Below are positions 33,756-45,880 of a DNA stretch of 64,000 bases, piece by piece. The notes below the pieces were generated by a model that was not told where the DNA came from, did no database searches, and saw only the letters and a list, made by a program, of their open reading frames with translations. Origin of the DNA: Dromiciops gliroides (lineage: Eukaryota; Chordata; Mammalia; Microbiotheria; Microbiotheriidae); assembly GCF_019393635.1 (NCBI RefSeq), contig NC_057861.1:302333468-302397467 (forward strand), given 5' to 3'. The position numbers were made by a program, and so were the translations under genes. How positions within the stretch are numbered: position 1 is the stretch's first letter; each line of letters opens with the position of its first letter.

Positions 33756-33926
33756 TTTTTGTTTTTTTTATTTTGTTTTGGGGGGTTTTGTGGAGCAATG
33801 AGGGTTAAGTGACTTGCCTAGGTTCATACAGCTAGTATGTGTCAAGTGTCTGAGGCCAGATTTGAACTCAGGTCTTCCTGAATCCCGGGCTGATGCTTTA
33901 TCTACTGCACCACCTAGCTGTCCCCT
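33756..33926 (-). repeat. tRNA-derived SINE
   Basis: Antisense copy with TTAAATGTG-like words on both sides. From 33930 to about 34500 no gene is visible. Confidence 0.9.
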
Positions 33927-34499
33927 AAATGTGTTTTTATATATGGCACTTTTATAAAGTATCTCTTGTATACAGTCCCATTTTAAAGTATATATAGTTC
34001 TAAACTTATGAAATACAAGTGGAGGTATATTTGTGTCACTTGGCCAAGCTGGATTGATTCATGGGTAAAATGAGTTTGCATTAATTTCACCATATGAATG
34101 ATATGTCATATGATACTATATGACACTTTTGATTAGCCAAGAGATACTGATGTGCATATATTATATATAAACAAAAAAGTGCATGTCACTGACTACCCTG
34201 TCAACTGGGAGATTTATAAATAGATGTCATTTTGTAATTTTACCTGAGTGATATGAAGGAAGATAGCTTGATTTAACTGGATAACCTGAAAGCATTATTT
34301 GCATTTTTCTCAAAATTTCATAAACAATGCAAAAAATAACGAGGGAACTGTAGAATCCTCATTAGTAGTCTCCATTCATGACCATAATGATGGCTCATCT
34401 GCTACATTTTTTGGTAAGATAGTATTATGGAATACACCAAGAATCAAAGGGAAAATATTTCTGCAAACATATCTAAATACTACTTCCATATAAGCCTAC

Positions 34500-35736
34500 T
34501 AAACAGTATAGCCTAGAAACCTTAAATAAATACTTGTCAAAATATGCTTTATAGCAAAGTCAGGAAATGCTCTGCCCTCCACTTCTACAGGAATAAAATA
34601 CTTCCTAGAAAATATATCATTTGATGTAGACACTGTTCTCTTTAATACCAAATGAAGCAGGAAACCAAAAAACATGATTTCTCCTCCTCCTCTTCCTCCT
34701 GGTAAATCCACTGAGCTGATATCTTGGCTTTGGTTTGGGGTTTACATGGATATTGGGACTTAAGATTCAAATAAGGGTTAGAGTTCAACTCTTCTTAGAA
34801 CATAAATAATCGCAGAATGAGAAATACTTCCAAAGTTAGGTTAGTTCTCTAAAAAGTTCAAATCTTTGTTATGGCTGCTATTAGTATGTCTAGCTACAGA
34901 CTTAATATTTACATCAGCTACAATTCTCTTTGCCACCAAAATGACTATAAATGTTTAAACATTTAGATAAATACAACTAACCAAAGCTGCAGTAAAATGC
35001 TAAATAGCTATTTTAGCCAAGGGTTTGGGTTGTACACAACAGAACTACTATGATTACATTTGGATAATACTTCTACTTATTACTAAAGACTTCAGCACTG
35101 ACAGAAACTAAGTCAATGGTACCCTGCACATAAGCCTTATGGTTTATTCTTTTGACTAATATATAATAAAATGTTTACATAAAAATAGATATAACCTAGA
35201 TGGTAGTATACACTAGTATACTACTGGTGCTAATTACATTAAAAATGCTGAATTGCATAATTCAGGGAATACAATACTGTCATATATTTTGTAATAATTC
35301 TTGAAATGAAATATGCAGTTACAGAACATAGTTTGCTAACTATGATTGTCCCAATATTTCCTAAAGTGAAGAATATGGGAAAAAAGTCTTGATATCTCAA
35401 TTTTTTCTTTCCATCTCCCTCCCTTCCTCCAAAAGTATAAGAATATCATAGTTTATAGATCATTACCACTGCTATAACCAGGAACTCTTAAATAATCTTC
35501 ATTATAATAAATATGGATACATATCTATATTGAAAGGTCTGATGAAAGTGTATGAAACTATTCCCACAATGATAGTTCTTCAAATGTAAAAACTATCTGG
35601 ATCATCACAGAGAAGTATCAAAGACCTTTCAAAGTTTAATTTTACTCTTTAGGTAAGTACAGACATAATATACATTTAAAGATCAACATTATCACTTTGT
35701 ACAAATCAAGATACAATGCATTAATAAAAAAGAATA
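34500..35736 (-). other. Probable 3' UTR-derived part of the ABHD13 copy
   Basis: Non-repetitive AT-rich sequence directly after the ABHD13 stop, without SINEs. Inferred from position and the long 3' UTR of ABHD13; the boundary is unknown. Confidence 0.35.
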
Positions 35737-36806
35737 TTATATAATTGTTACATTAGATGAAGTCTTTGTTCTTTCTCCAGGGGAGTGGCTTTTTATAATT
35801 TCTCTGATGAACTGTTTAAGTGCAATGAAATAACCCTGGCACTACCATGTGTCATTATGAGTTCCATCAGGAAAAATTGTTAATCTTAGTGCAAGACGGG
35901 GAAAGTTCATAAAGCTGCTTCATCATTCCTTGTGTAATTAACTGGTCTGAGATCCCAGAGATGAAAAGAGAAGGTATTCTGCATTGAGATATTTTTCTTT
36001 AGGACAGGAAATATCTTCCTTTGTTGTGCTACAAAAATAAATTCCTGTCTGTACTTACCTAAAGAGAAAAATTAAAGTTTGAAAGGTCTTAGTCCGAGAC
36101 AGAGAAAGTTCATAAAGCTGCTTTATCATTATTTTTGTAGCACAACAAAAGAAGATATTTCATTGGAAAGAAAGAAAATAAAGTAGTGGCCATATGTTGC
36201 ATACTTAGAGATGTGTTCTCTACCATGATGGCTGAAATACTATGGGAATTTTCAGAAGCTATCAATAGCAGTGGCTATTCATCACATAATCCGGTACTGC
36301 TTCAGAACTGAAGTAGAGTCCTTCTTCACTTGATTCACCTTCACGTTTTCCATAACCTCTCTAATCAACTAGTAAAAGGTTACCTTTCAGGTTAACCAGC
36401 ATAAGCAAAGCATTTGGTAATCTGTGACCAATATGGCCTGCATTTCCATGAAAATAAATGATAGTGGGGGAATATGCTGAATCATTTCCATATCTCAACA
36501 AAATAAGATTGAGAAGCACTTCATCTTTGGTTTTGATGAAAATGTTTTCATATGGAATGCCAGTGAACATAGGGACATAAAGGTACGATGATAATGCCTG
36601 TTCTGGAAAATAAAGCAATACATCCTGAATTTATATAGAATACCTGCTATTGATACAAATATTAGTACAAGTAAGGTGATGCTTCCATACAGATGGAAAG
36701 TCACCATTAAAGGTAAAAGAGAAATACAGCAGAGAACCCAAGACCATGAAGCTGAGGCTAATAGCCATCTTTCAACAAAGGTCCACAACATCCATGACTT
36801 TTCCAT
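35737..36806 (-). pseudogene. ABHD13: ABHD13 processed-type pseudogene (alpha/beta hydrolase)
   Basis: The minus strand reads [33 protein letters not shown] and [10 protein letters not shown], then in another frame [34 protein letters not shown] and LLMLVNLK. After a stop it continues [24 protein letters not shown], and finally [19 protein letters not shown]-stop. This follows ABHD13, a membrane-anchored serine hydrolase, from start to end, including the oxyanion HGN region. Breaks include a frameshift after YKF, a stop after LLLVD, loss of the GRSLGG nucleophile stretch, and an internal rearrangement at 35890-36170. ABHD13 has an intronless coding region, so lack of introns does not prove retrocopying. 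The 5' UTR-like GC-rich stretch extends to about 36985, and the low-coordinate 3' UTR-like sequence probably reaches below 35000. I could not find a poly(A) end. Confidence 0.9.
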
Positions 36807-36984
36807 TGTAGGTCGCCATGTTTCTCAGATACACTCTTTGGCTGTGCAGGTAGCAAGAAACACTAAACCGGGAAGCAGGCTGTAACAGCCCCAACTGCTG
36901 CTTCTTCCAGCATTCTTCATCCTCCTCCTCCACCTCACCGATCCCCAGCCACCACTGCCACCACCTCCTCCCTAAAATTTCACC

Positions 36985-37175
36985 TTCTATAGGAAAACAA
37001 CTGATCCCGTTAATTTCAGTGCCCTCTCTTTAATTATTTCCAATTGTTCCTGTGTGTAGCTTGATTTCATTGTGTCTCGCCCATTGGACTGTGAGCTCCT
37101 TTAGAGCCAGAACCATATTTTACCTTTCTTTGTATGCCCAGCATTTAGTAAACTGTGCGGCACCCAGTAGGTGTT
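36985..37175 (+). repeat. L2-type LINE 3' end
   Basis: 'Ttggactgtgagctccttta' and 'agtaggtgtttaattgtt' are L2 3' end text. Confidence 0.7.
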
Positions 37176-37470
37176 TAATTGTTATTGTTCATCCTTTGTT
37201 TTCCAAGAGGACCAGTGACATCATGAGTGATGACTTGTGAATAAATTAGATTTAAGTGAGGCATAGTTGCACAAAGTCATCATCCTTATTCTCTGCCAGA
37301 GTCATCCGAGTCCAATAGAAGGATAAAAGTCAAGACAATAGGTAGTGGCCCAGGATGTAATGGATGACGTTGGCATCTTCACTGTCTGATCAAGCTCTAA
37401 GCACTTCATGGTTTCTGCTTCAGCCACTTTTGTGGAAATTGGAACACATTTTTCTAAAGAATATTTTTTG
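37175..37470 (+). repeat. Interspersed repeat of unknown class, copy 2
   Basis: 'Ttgttcatcctttgttttcc', 'attagatttaagtgaggcat' and 'cagagtcatccgagtccaat'. Same family as 26190-26345, longer here. Confidence 0.5.
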
Positions 37471-38267
37471 ACTGACTGACACAATTCACCATGTTTAAGA
37501 TAGGTACTTTTTTTTCTATGCTTTTTTAGATTTATTTTTTAAACAGAAATGGTGGTTGCGTTATATCAAAAGCTTTTTCTGGATATGTTAACATAATCAT
37601 GCGACTTTTATTGTTTGTGTTATCAATAAAATTATTGGGGTTACAATTTAATTAATATTGGATCACCCTTTTGTTCCTGGTTTAAAACTAACCTGGTCAC
37701 AGCAAAAGATTTTCTTAATCTACTGTGACAAGCCACTTTTAAAATATTTTGTTGGTCTTTATTAGGGGTATCAGTCTATAGGGTTTTTCCCCTTCTCTTC
37801 TTTGTCTTTCCCTAGTTTAGGCGTAAAGATATTTTGTAGAAAGAACTTGGTAGGATCCCTTTTCATATTTTTGTAAACTATATAGTGTTGAAATTATTTG
37901 TCTTTTGAAGGTTTACAGAATTTGCTTATAAATTCATTACATCTTAGGTTTTCTTTGTGAGTTCCTTTTCAATTTCTTTTGCTGAGATTCGGTTATTTAA
38001 ATTCTGGGGTTTTTTATTTTTTACCTGGAGTGTGTATATTAATCCATTTTATAATTTTATTTATTATTAGTTTTATTGGTATATAATTGAGAAAAGTTTC
38101 TAATAATTTTCTTCCTTTCTTCTTTATTTGTTTTGAAATTTCTTTTTTTTATACTCATACTTTCATCTCCCTATCTATAAATATAATCTTTAAATATCAA
38201 ATATATCTATATTTCATTGATATAATATTATAACTACTTCCTGCTGATATGTAATGATAGAGAGGCA

Positions 38268-38420
38268 GCTTGGTATAGTTGATAGAGAGCAAACAAGTCT
38301 TAGTGTCAGGAAGATCTGGGTTCATATGTTGCCTTTGTCAAACAATAGCTGTGTGTTCCTGAGAAAGTCACTTAGTGCAACTGTGTCCAACTATGAATTA
38401 CAGAATTGGTGACTTGCACT
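38268..38420 (+). repeat. Old tRNA-like SINE
   Basis: 'Gaggcagcttggtatagttg' head and 'gagaaagtcacttagtgcaa'. Diverged MAR/MIR-like copy. Confidence 0.5.
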
Positions 38421-39084
38421 GGCAAAAGGAGTTTCACTTCTGTGAAGCTATCTTGCAATGATGATATTACAAGTCTGAGCCAAAAAAGAGAAAAAGAAAC
38501 ATCAAATGTATGGAAACCTGAAAGGAAACATTAAACATAATCTGCTTCTTGGTGTTTAGTCATAAGGTTGAATCTGAAAGTAACTTTGTCTAAACAGTGG
38601 AACTCACTCCAGGGGATGAAATTAATTTTAGAAATGTTTTGTGGAATCTTTGGTTAACATACTGTGTTTGTGTGGGTACAGATGCTCTCTGCAGCATTAT
38701 TTCTTCTTAAGCAGTAATTAAGTTCAGTGTTCATGGAAGAATATATATGAAAGCCATGTGGTCTAGAAAGGAACTCATGCAGAAACTAAGAGCTGTAGAA
38801 GTCAAGTTATTATTGGGAAGAAATAAGAGCACAATTGTAGTGTGACCTTACAAGATAGGCCAGTAAGCAAAGACGTTTAGGTTGAGTAGATAATTAAATC
38901 CTCCTTGAAAAAGAGGTTCAAGTATTCATGAATCACCAGAAGGTCTACACCTTTAATGATAGTCTATGTTAAGTATTATGTTTTTAAAAGTGTTTCAATT
39001 TTATCAGTTCTTCTTGAAATTTTCCATTTTATCTCTTTTCTGTTTATTTTAGGATTATTTTGCAATTTAAAAAGTGCATATAGA

Positions 39085-39232
39085 AGGGGCAGCTAGGTGG
39101 TGCAGTGGATAGAGCACCGGCCCTGGAGTCAAGAGTACCTGAGTTCAAATCCGGCCTCAGACACTTAACACTTACTAGCTATGTGACCTTGGGCAAGTCA
39201 CTTAACCCCAATTGCCTCACTAAAAAAAAAAA
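39085..39232 (+). repeat. tRNA-derived SINE
   Basis: Sense copy, target duplication GCATATAGA on both sides. Confidence 0.93.
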
Positions 39233-41162
39233 ATTGCATATAGAGTCCATCAGTCTTATATTTTTTAAAAATCTTGATGTGTGTGTTTTTTAGAGATATA
39301 ATAATTCCTCTGAGGACACTTTAGCTTAATCCCAGATATTTTGGTATGTTGTCACATCGTTTCGTTTCACCTAGTTATTTATTATTTCTATTATTTGGCT
39401 TTTGATCTCTGATCATTCAAGATATCATCATGAAATCTACATGCGAGTCTGTATCTTTTGACTTCATACCATGTATTAGTTTCTAAGTTTACTGAACTAA
39501 GGTTTATAAAGAACATGTTTAGTACTAGATTTAAAAATGTTTACAATTAAAGTTATTTTTTCCACTTCCAAGCAATATTTTTTTTATTGTTCTACAACCT
39601 TGCCCTCCTCCCCTCTGAGGGGAAGAAAAAGATATTTTAAAAATCATTTTAGTAAATAAGCATAGTCATACAAAATGAATTCCAACACTGACTATATTCA
39701 AATATTATATTTATAGATAGATATTTTTATTATAGATTACATTAAGATATTTTTGTTATATGTTGTTATATAGTATATAAATTAGATCTAGATATTTGTG
39801 GATTATATTTATAGATATATATAAAAATAGATATTAATCTATTACTTATCTCTACTGAGGTAGAAAGCATTCTTCACTATCAGTTCTTTGGAATAATGAT
39901 TGATCTCTGCCTTGATCAGAGTTCTTAAATATTTCAGAATTGTATTTATAATGTTGATATCATAGTTTAAATTGTTTCCTAGTTCTACTTTCACTCTACA
40001 TTAGTTCATACATGTACTCTCAGGTTTTTCTGAAACTATATCTTTCATTTCTTTATAGCACAATTATATACCATTACATTCAAATAATAAAATTTGTTCA
40101 GCCATTTCCCAAAACATGGACATTCCCTTAGTTAGCAGTTTTTTGTCATTACAAAAAAAGTTTTATTAATACACTTATATATAAGGAGCTTTCCCTCTCT
40201 TTGATCAATTTTGAGCAATTTAGTAATTTTGGGGACATAGTTCTAAATTGCTTTTCAAAGTGGCAGACGGATTTATAGCTCCATTAACAATGTATCAATG
40301 TGCTTGTTTTCCTGCAAAAATTCTATCATTTGTCTTTTTCAGCAATCTGATAGGTGTGGGATGGAAGTGTAGAATTGTTTTAACTTGTACTTTATTAGTG
40401 ATTTAGAGTTTCTTTTCATTATGGCTAAAGATAGTTTTAATTTCTTTTCTTGAGGAATTGACTTTTTACATCCTTTGACCATTTATCAATTGGGGAATGG
40501 TCTTCATTATTATAAATTTGAATCAGTCCTTTATATATGTAAAGAGTGAGGTTTTTTCAGAAAAACTTGCTATAAATTTTTCCCAAGTGAATGGTTTCTT
40601 TTTAAATTTTAGTTATATTGTATTTGTACAAAAGCTTTATAATTTTTATGCAATCAAAATTATCGATTTTATCTTTCAAATTCTTCTCTATCCTTTGAAT
40701 TCTTCCTCTATCTATAGACTTTAAAGGGAATTACTTCCATGTTGGTCTAATTTTTTTTTTTATGATGTGACCTTTTATATCTAGTTGGAGCTTATCTTAG
40801 TATATGGTGTGAAATGGTGGTTAAAGCCCAATTTCTGCCAGGCATTGTCTAGTTTTTCTAGCAGTTTTCAGCAAATAGTGGTAGAGTCTTTGAGTTTATC
40901 AAACACTAGATATTGTATTCATATGCTTTTCCCATATTATATAATTAATATCCTACACTTCTCAGTGACTCTTTTAACCCAAACCAAGTTTTTGATGATT
41001 ACTGATTTATAACTTAATTTGAAATATAGTTCTGCTAAACCCCCTTCGTACTTTTAAAAATTATTTTCCTTAATATATTTAAGATTCTTCTTGACATTTT
41101 GTCTCCTGGTGAATTTTATTATTTTTTCTACTTCCATAAAGTGTGATGTTTAAAATATAATG

Positions 41163-41312
41163 TGGGGGCAGCTAGGTGGCACAGTGGATAGTGCACTGGC
41201 CCTGGAGTCAGGAGGACCCGAGTTCAAATCCAGCCTCAGACACTTGACACTTACTAGCTGTGTGACCCTGGACAAGTCACTTAACCCCAATTGCCCTACC
41301 AAAAAAAAAATC
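41163..41312 (+). repeat. tRNA-derived SINE
   Basis: Sense copy with short A tail ('ggggcagctaggtggcacag'). Confidence 0.92.
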
Positions 41313-41317
41313 TAAAA

Positions 41318-41826
41318 ATCTGGGTCCTTACCTGCCTCCCCCCAAGTTTGGGGGATAAACTAGCTAAGATTTACTGATAAATTCAGCAAGAGTTTAGGCT
41401 TTTAAGCATTTATTAAAGTGTATTAGAAGTTAGTGAAGAGAGAGAGAAGGTAAGAGCAGATCTCTTATAGAATGGAAAACCCTAGCTTAGATCTATTCGG
41501 TATAGCTAGAGAGAAAACCTTGCCTTTCCCTAGCAGCCCACATGAAGTTCTGCCACCATGCCAAAGTCCTGGATGAAAAGAGTGTGATCCTCCATGGCTT
41601 CTCCCAGAAGCCCTCTGTAAAACAGCAAGCAGGGCCATCCACACACATAGCTCCAAGCTAATTGACTGGTAGCTTTGATTGACAAGACTACAGGTGGTTC
41701 TATAGATGTAACTTCTGGATGCCAGGCAACTTCTGGGTGCCAAGTCACATGCTTTGTCCTCAAGGTAGAGCTGCCCTGGTTTCCACAATATCTTTCTCAG
41801 AAGGGGGTGACACCCCAATTCTCACA
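41318..41826 (-). mobile_element. LTR-like fossil
   Basis: Minus strand starts TGTGAGAATTGGGG. An AATAAATGC-type signal occurs (plus-strand 'agcatttattaaag', 41404). The general layout resembles the solo LTRs at 42422 and 57799, including 'tccagaattagca'-free U3 and the 'gagagagagaagg' motif, but with limited identity. Limits approximate. Confidence 0.5.
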
Positions 41827-41889
41827 AAAGTAATAAATAGGTAGTTGATTGTTGATTGAATAAATACATAAATGTAACTATCATTGTCT

Positions 41890-42145
41890 TAGCTTGTTAT
41901 TGTTCAGTCATATCTGACCCTTTGTGACCCCTGTGGGGGTTTCTTGGCAAAGGTAATTGCCATTTCCTTTTCTGGTAGATCACTTCAAGGCAGTGATCCA
42001 GATGCCCCCATTTTACAGATGAGAGAAGTGGGGCAGAGGTTAAGTGGCTTGCCCCAGGTTACACAGGTGATATACATTGGAGGTTGGCTTTGAACTCAGG
42101 AGTTCCTGACTTCAGGTCCACTGCACCACCTAGCTGCCTCATTGC
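41890..42145 (-). repeat. MAR1-type CORE-SINE
   Basis: Antisense: 'ttgttattgttcagtcatat', 'ccctttgtgacccctgtggg', and 'gcaccacctagctgcctc'. Confidence 0.85.
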
Positions 42146-42421
42146 CTCATCTTACCCACAGGAAATTAATATTTCTCCAATTATTTAGGTGTCTTTATTT
42201 CTGTACAAAGTATTTTGTATTTGTATTCTTGTAGTTCCTTTATATATCTTAGTAGGTAGACTCCCACGTAATTTATACATTTTGTAGTTATTTTAAATGA
42301 ACATTCTCTATCTCTTCCTGAGTTTTATTTATAATATAGAAAAATGTGTGTGTGTCCTCTTACTTTGATGAAGCTATTCTTTCAATTAATTTTAGTTAAC
42401 TTTTTAGGGTTCTCTAAGTAT

Positions 42422-42805
42422 TGTTAAGGCTAAAATTCTAGCTAGTCTGTCTAAAATATCTAATGAGTGGTCACCAATAAATTATAAGCTTTAGCAAGAG
42501 TTAGACTTTTAAGTATTTATTAAGGAGAATAAGAATTTGGTAAAGAGAGAGAGAGAAAGGCCTACATTCATCTATCTATTAAAGGGAGAGTGCATTTCTA
42601 GCTCCGCTCTCCTCCAGAGTCCACAGGAAAGAGCCCGAGTCAGAGCGCCAGGCTCCCCCTTCTTCCTCCCACAAGCAAGCATCCTGACAAGCACTTCCTG
42701 ACACCAAAGAAAAGACGTATGGTCTTGCCCTCAAAGACCTTCACCTCATGGGCAGAGCTCTTCTACAGTAAGTCTCCAGCAGGTGGCGTCATTCCAATTG
42801 TTACA
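42422..42805 (-). mobile_element. Solo LTR fossil, family X, copy 1
   Basis: Bounded by TGTTAAGG and TTGTTACA with a 4-bp duplication GTAT (42418-42421, 42806-42809). Minus orientation, from an AATAAATAC signal near 42519. Closely similar to 57799-58165. A 4-bp duplication suits a class I-like ERV. It contains a CTCF-like word at 42776-42790. Confidence 0.85.
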
Positions 42806-43259
42806 GTATATTACAAGTTAAAAGTGATCATTTAATTTCTTTCTTGGCCATGCTTATTCACTTAATTTCTTTTTCTCATCTTTATTACTATAGATAATAT
42901 TTCTAACAATATATCAAATAGAAGTAGTGAAAATAGATATAATTGCTTCACCTATGATCTTGTTGGAATGGACTCTAGTTTATCCCCATTATATATAATG
43001 CTGACTCTTGGTTAAAAATGTAAACTGTTTACCATGTTAAGGGAAGGTGAATTTATTCCAATGTTTTCTAGTATATGTGAATTTAAAAACAAATGGGTGG
43101 GGTGTACTGTATTAAATATTGGTATATGCTCATTGATAAATATATGCTTTTTGTTATTTATACTTTTCTTAATATAGAACCAATCATATATTCCTTATAT
43201 AAATCCAACAGTCATAGGATGTAATCTGTAACATATGTTGCTGTAACTTTCTTGCTATT

Positions 43260-44090
43260 TCTCACCTCAAAGCCTAGAATGCTGTAATACCCTTCTGATT
43301 AGTGTCTCTTCCTAAAGGGTGTCCTCACTTCAGTCAATCCTCTACTCATCCTAAAGCACAGGTCTTACCATGTCATCTTTCCCTTCTTCCCACTCATCAA
43401 TATCTAGTGGGTTTTTTTTTTAAATCACTTCCAGGATCAAATATCAAATCAAGTTCTGTTGGGTCTTCAAAGCCCTTTATAACCTGACCCCTTTCTAGTC
43501 TTTTTCCACCTTGCTCTCTTCCACATATTCTGTGATCTGGTGACACTGACCTCCTTGTTCTTTCTCAAAGAAGACATTCATATCATTTTCACTAGCTGTC
43601 ACCTATATCAGGAAATCTCCCTCTATCCATCTCCATTGCCTTTCCTCCCTGGCATCCTTTAAGTTTCAGCTACATACCCACCTTCTTCTAGAAGTAGTTC
43701 CCAATCTCCATTAATGGGAATGATTTCCTTCTGTTGATAAATTCTGACTTATCCCATAGGTATCTTTTTTTTTTTTTTTTTGCTCGGGGCAATTGGGGTT
43801 AAGTGACTTGCCCAGGGTCACACAGCTTGTAAGTGTTAAGTGTCTGAGGCCGGATTTGAACTCAGGTCCTCCTGACTCCAGGGCCGGTGCTCTATCCACT
43901 GCACCACCTAGCTGCCCCATCCCATAGGTATCTTGATTGTATGTCATTGTTGCATGTTGCCTCCCCTACTTGGACTGTGAGCCCCTTCAGAGCAGGGATT
44001 GTCTTTTGTCTTTGTATCTCCAGCATTTTGCTCATTATATGCCAGGCACTGTGCCATTAATAAGTGTTTATTAACTTACTAGAGATATAT
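43260..44090 (+). repeat. L2-type LINE 3' region
   Basis: 'Agtcaatcctctactcatcc', 'tcaaagccctttataacctg' and 'tggactgtgagccccttcag' follow L2 ORF and 3' order. A SINE interrupts it at 43764. Confidence 0.8.
43764..43919 (-). repeat. tRNA-derived SINE in L2
   Basis: Antisense copy with ATCCCATAGGTATCT on both sides. Confidence 0.94.
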
Positions 44091-44254
44091 ACATGAATAT
44101 GTAAACACATACACATATGTATAGATATGTGTATAATTTTCTCTCTGTTTTGACTCATAACCACTTAGGTATGTTGATTTTTAATAGTTCCTTTAAGCAA
44201 AATCTTGCAAAGTTTCCAAGGAGAAATAAAGGTCTCACCTCATCTTTCCTACTA

Positions 44255-44714
44255 ATTGAGAGAAAATAATGGGTTTTGGAATGCCCAAAGGCCCCAGCTA
44301 GATTGGATTGAGGGAGACTGACTGACTCTGCTGATTAACTCACTAAAAGTTAATTCAATCCAAACTACACCTTCCTGGTTCTCAAGAGGGTGTGCTCTCA
44401 GAGGCTGTGGACTTTGACCTCAACACAGGATCACCCTCAAGTCCAGTGAACCAATGGATTTGGGTGATGCTAGCCAATTAGCTTGAAGCAATGTGGAAGG
44501 ACCACCTCTCCTGGAGACAAAGAGGAAGCTTGCTCATTCAGTTCATTGCTCAGGCTGGTGGTGCAGGAATTGAGGACACTGGGCTAGATAGGTTTTTTCT
44601 TTGGCTTTCTGACCCAGGAGTTCTTTTTCCCCTAATAAATGCCTAATGCCCAAAACTGGTGCTAAAGCTTCTAATTTATAAGTAAACCCTAGCTAGTTTT
44701 CCCTACACTTGGGA
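44255..44714 (+). mobile_element. LTR-like fossil
   Basis: CCAAT boxes (44448 'gaaccaatgg', 44474 'agccaattag') and a sense AATAAATGCC signal (about 44633) within a non-coding block ending 'cttgggaca'. Limits and family uncertain. Confidence 0.5.
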
Positions 44715-44774
44715 CAGGAATAAGGCAACCACACATTGAGTTTCAAATGTCACATAATCACAAGTGTTTTTGGT

Positions 44775-44932
44775 TTTTGTTTTGTTTTTTTAGTGAGGCA
44801 ATTGGGGTTAAGTGACTTGCCCAGAGTCACACAGCTAGTAAGTGTTAAGTGTCTGAGGCGGGATTTGAACTCAGGAACTCCTGATTCCAGCGCCAGTGCT
44901 CTATCCAGTGAGCCACCTAGCTGCCCCTCACA
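44775..44932 (-). repeat. tRNA-derived SINE
   Basis: Antisense copy; TCACAAGTG repeated on both sides. Sequence 44935-45460 shows no named element and may be the 3' UTR and flank of the second serpin. Confidence 0.92.
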
Positions 44933-45469
44933 AGTGCTTTCTTGATGCTGAAAACATAGAACTCACAATCACATACAGCATTTGTAGGTCTGCCATTTAA
45001 TCTCAAAAGAGCAAAGGTACATGTGCTCAGTATTTAAGGTACACATGCTCAGTATCTAGCATTTGCTAGATTGACCGACTTAGTGATGAGCCAACAAGGA
45101 TTTTATAGAAACATTGTCTGTTAGGAAGACAGTATAAAAAAAGAGGGGAGTATATTTGCAAACCACCTTAGGCCCTCCTACCCAAGTGATCCTAGCATAG
45201 ACTTTTCCACCTTCTAGCCTGTTTTCACACTCCTGGCTTTGACCCCAGGGTCTGCCAGTATGTAGGGCAAAGGGCAAAAATGTATAGGGTTATATAGTGC
45301 ATGTGAGATGTTTCATAGTGATGAAGTGATTTACTAGTTTTTCTTTCCTACTACACTACAGTGACCAGTTCACCATGCATACACACATAGCATCCTTATG
45401 CAACTTAATAAGAGAGAGGCAGGGAAGTAGCAGAAACAGTGATGCTTTGGAGAGAGTGGCTGCATCTCT

Positions 45470-45880
45470 TTAAGAACTGGAAATTCTGCCACAGAACAGG
45501 ATACTCTTAATTTTTTGGCTCCAGATAAAGAAAAAATATAAACTAGCAGTCTTACATCTTCTTTTTCCCTGTGCATTTCCTGGTATCTCCAAGGCTACAG
45601 TGGCAGCAGATGCTTGTATCCCTTCTTCATTGAATTCCAGAGAAGATGAGTGAAAAACACTTAATAGGTAAAAAGCTTTGAGTTCTGACAGTCCAGAAAA
45701 GTCAGCCTTATCCTTATGAAATGCATCACACATACCCAAACTGCAGAGAATATTAAACATGTCATAAGACTTTTCTATCTTGATTTTGGGTAAGAATTGT
45801 TTGCCCAAAATTTTCTTCAAAGCTCTTACATCTGGCTTTGTCCAGGCTATAAATGTTTCATAGGTCAACTCTTTTTCCAT
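45470..45880 (-). CDS. Second serpin, last exon with degenerate reactive loop
   Basis: 136 codons plus stop, from MEKELTYETFIAWTKPD to ILFCGRISSS. The acceptor is TTTCAG, and the ATG is an internal Met, not the start. Hinge EEGIQASAATV, loop ALEIPGNAQGKRRC, strand 4B KTASLYFFFIW. Confidence 0.85.
   Translation of the reverse strand: MEKELTYETFIAWTKPDVRALKKILGKQFLPKIKIEKSYDMFNILCSLGMCDAFHKDKADFSGLSELKAFYLLSVFHSSSLEFNEEGIQASAATVALEIPGNAQGKRRCKTASLYFFFIWSQKIKSILFCGRISSS

Larger units (their letters stand above)
37500..39540 (-). mobile_element. L1 ORF2 fragment, antisense, old
   Basis: Antisense reverse-transcriptase region ('ttatatcaaaagctttttct', 'ggatcacccttttgttcctg'), interrupted by a tRNA-like SINE at 38268-38420 and a young SINE at 39085. 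The 38420-38990 stretch is unassigned. Confidence 0.6.
39545..43245 (-). mobile_element. L1 antisense, 3' UTR through ORF2, heavily interrupted
   Basis: Minus strand has an L1 3' tail at 39545-39700, ORF2 C-terminal text ('catcctttgaccatttatca' at 40471), and reverse-transcriptase text up to 43240. Later insertions: SINE 41165, LTR-like 41318-41826, MAR1 41890, solo LTR 42422-42805. Confidence 0.7.
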
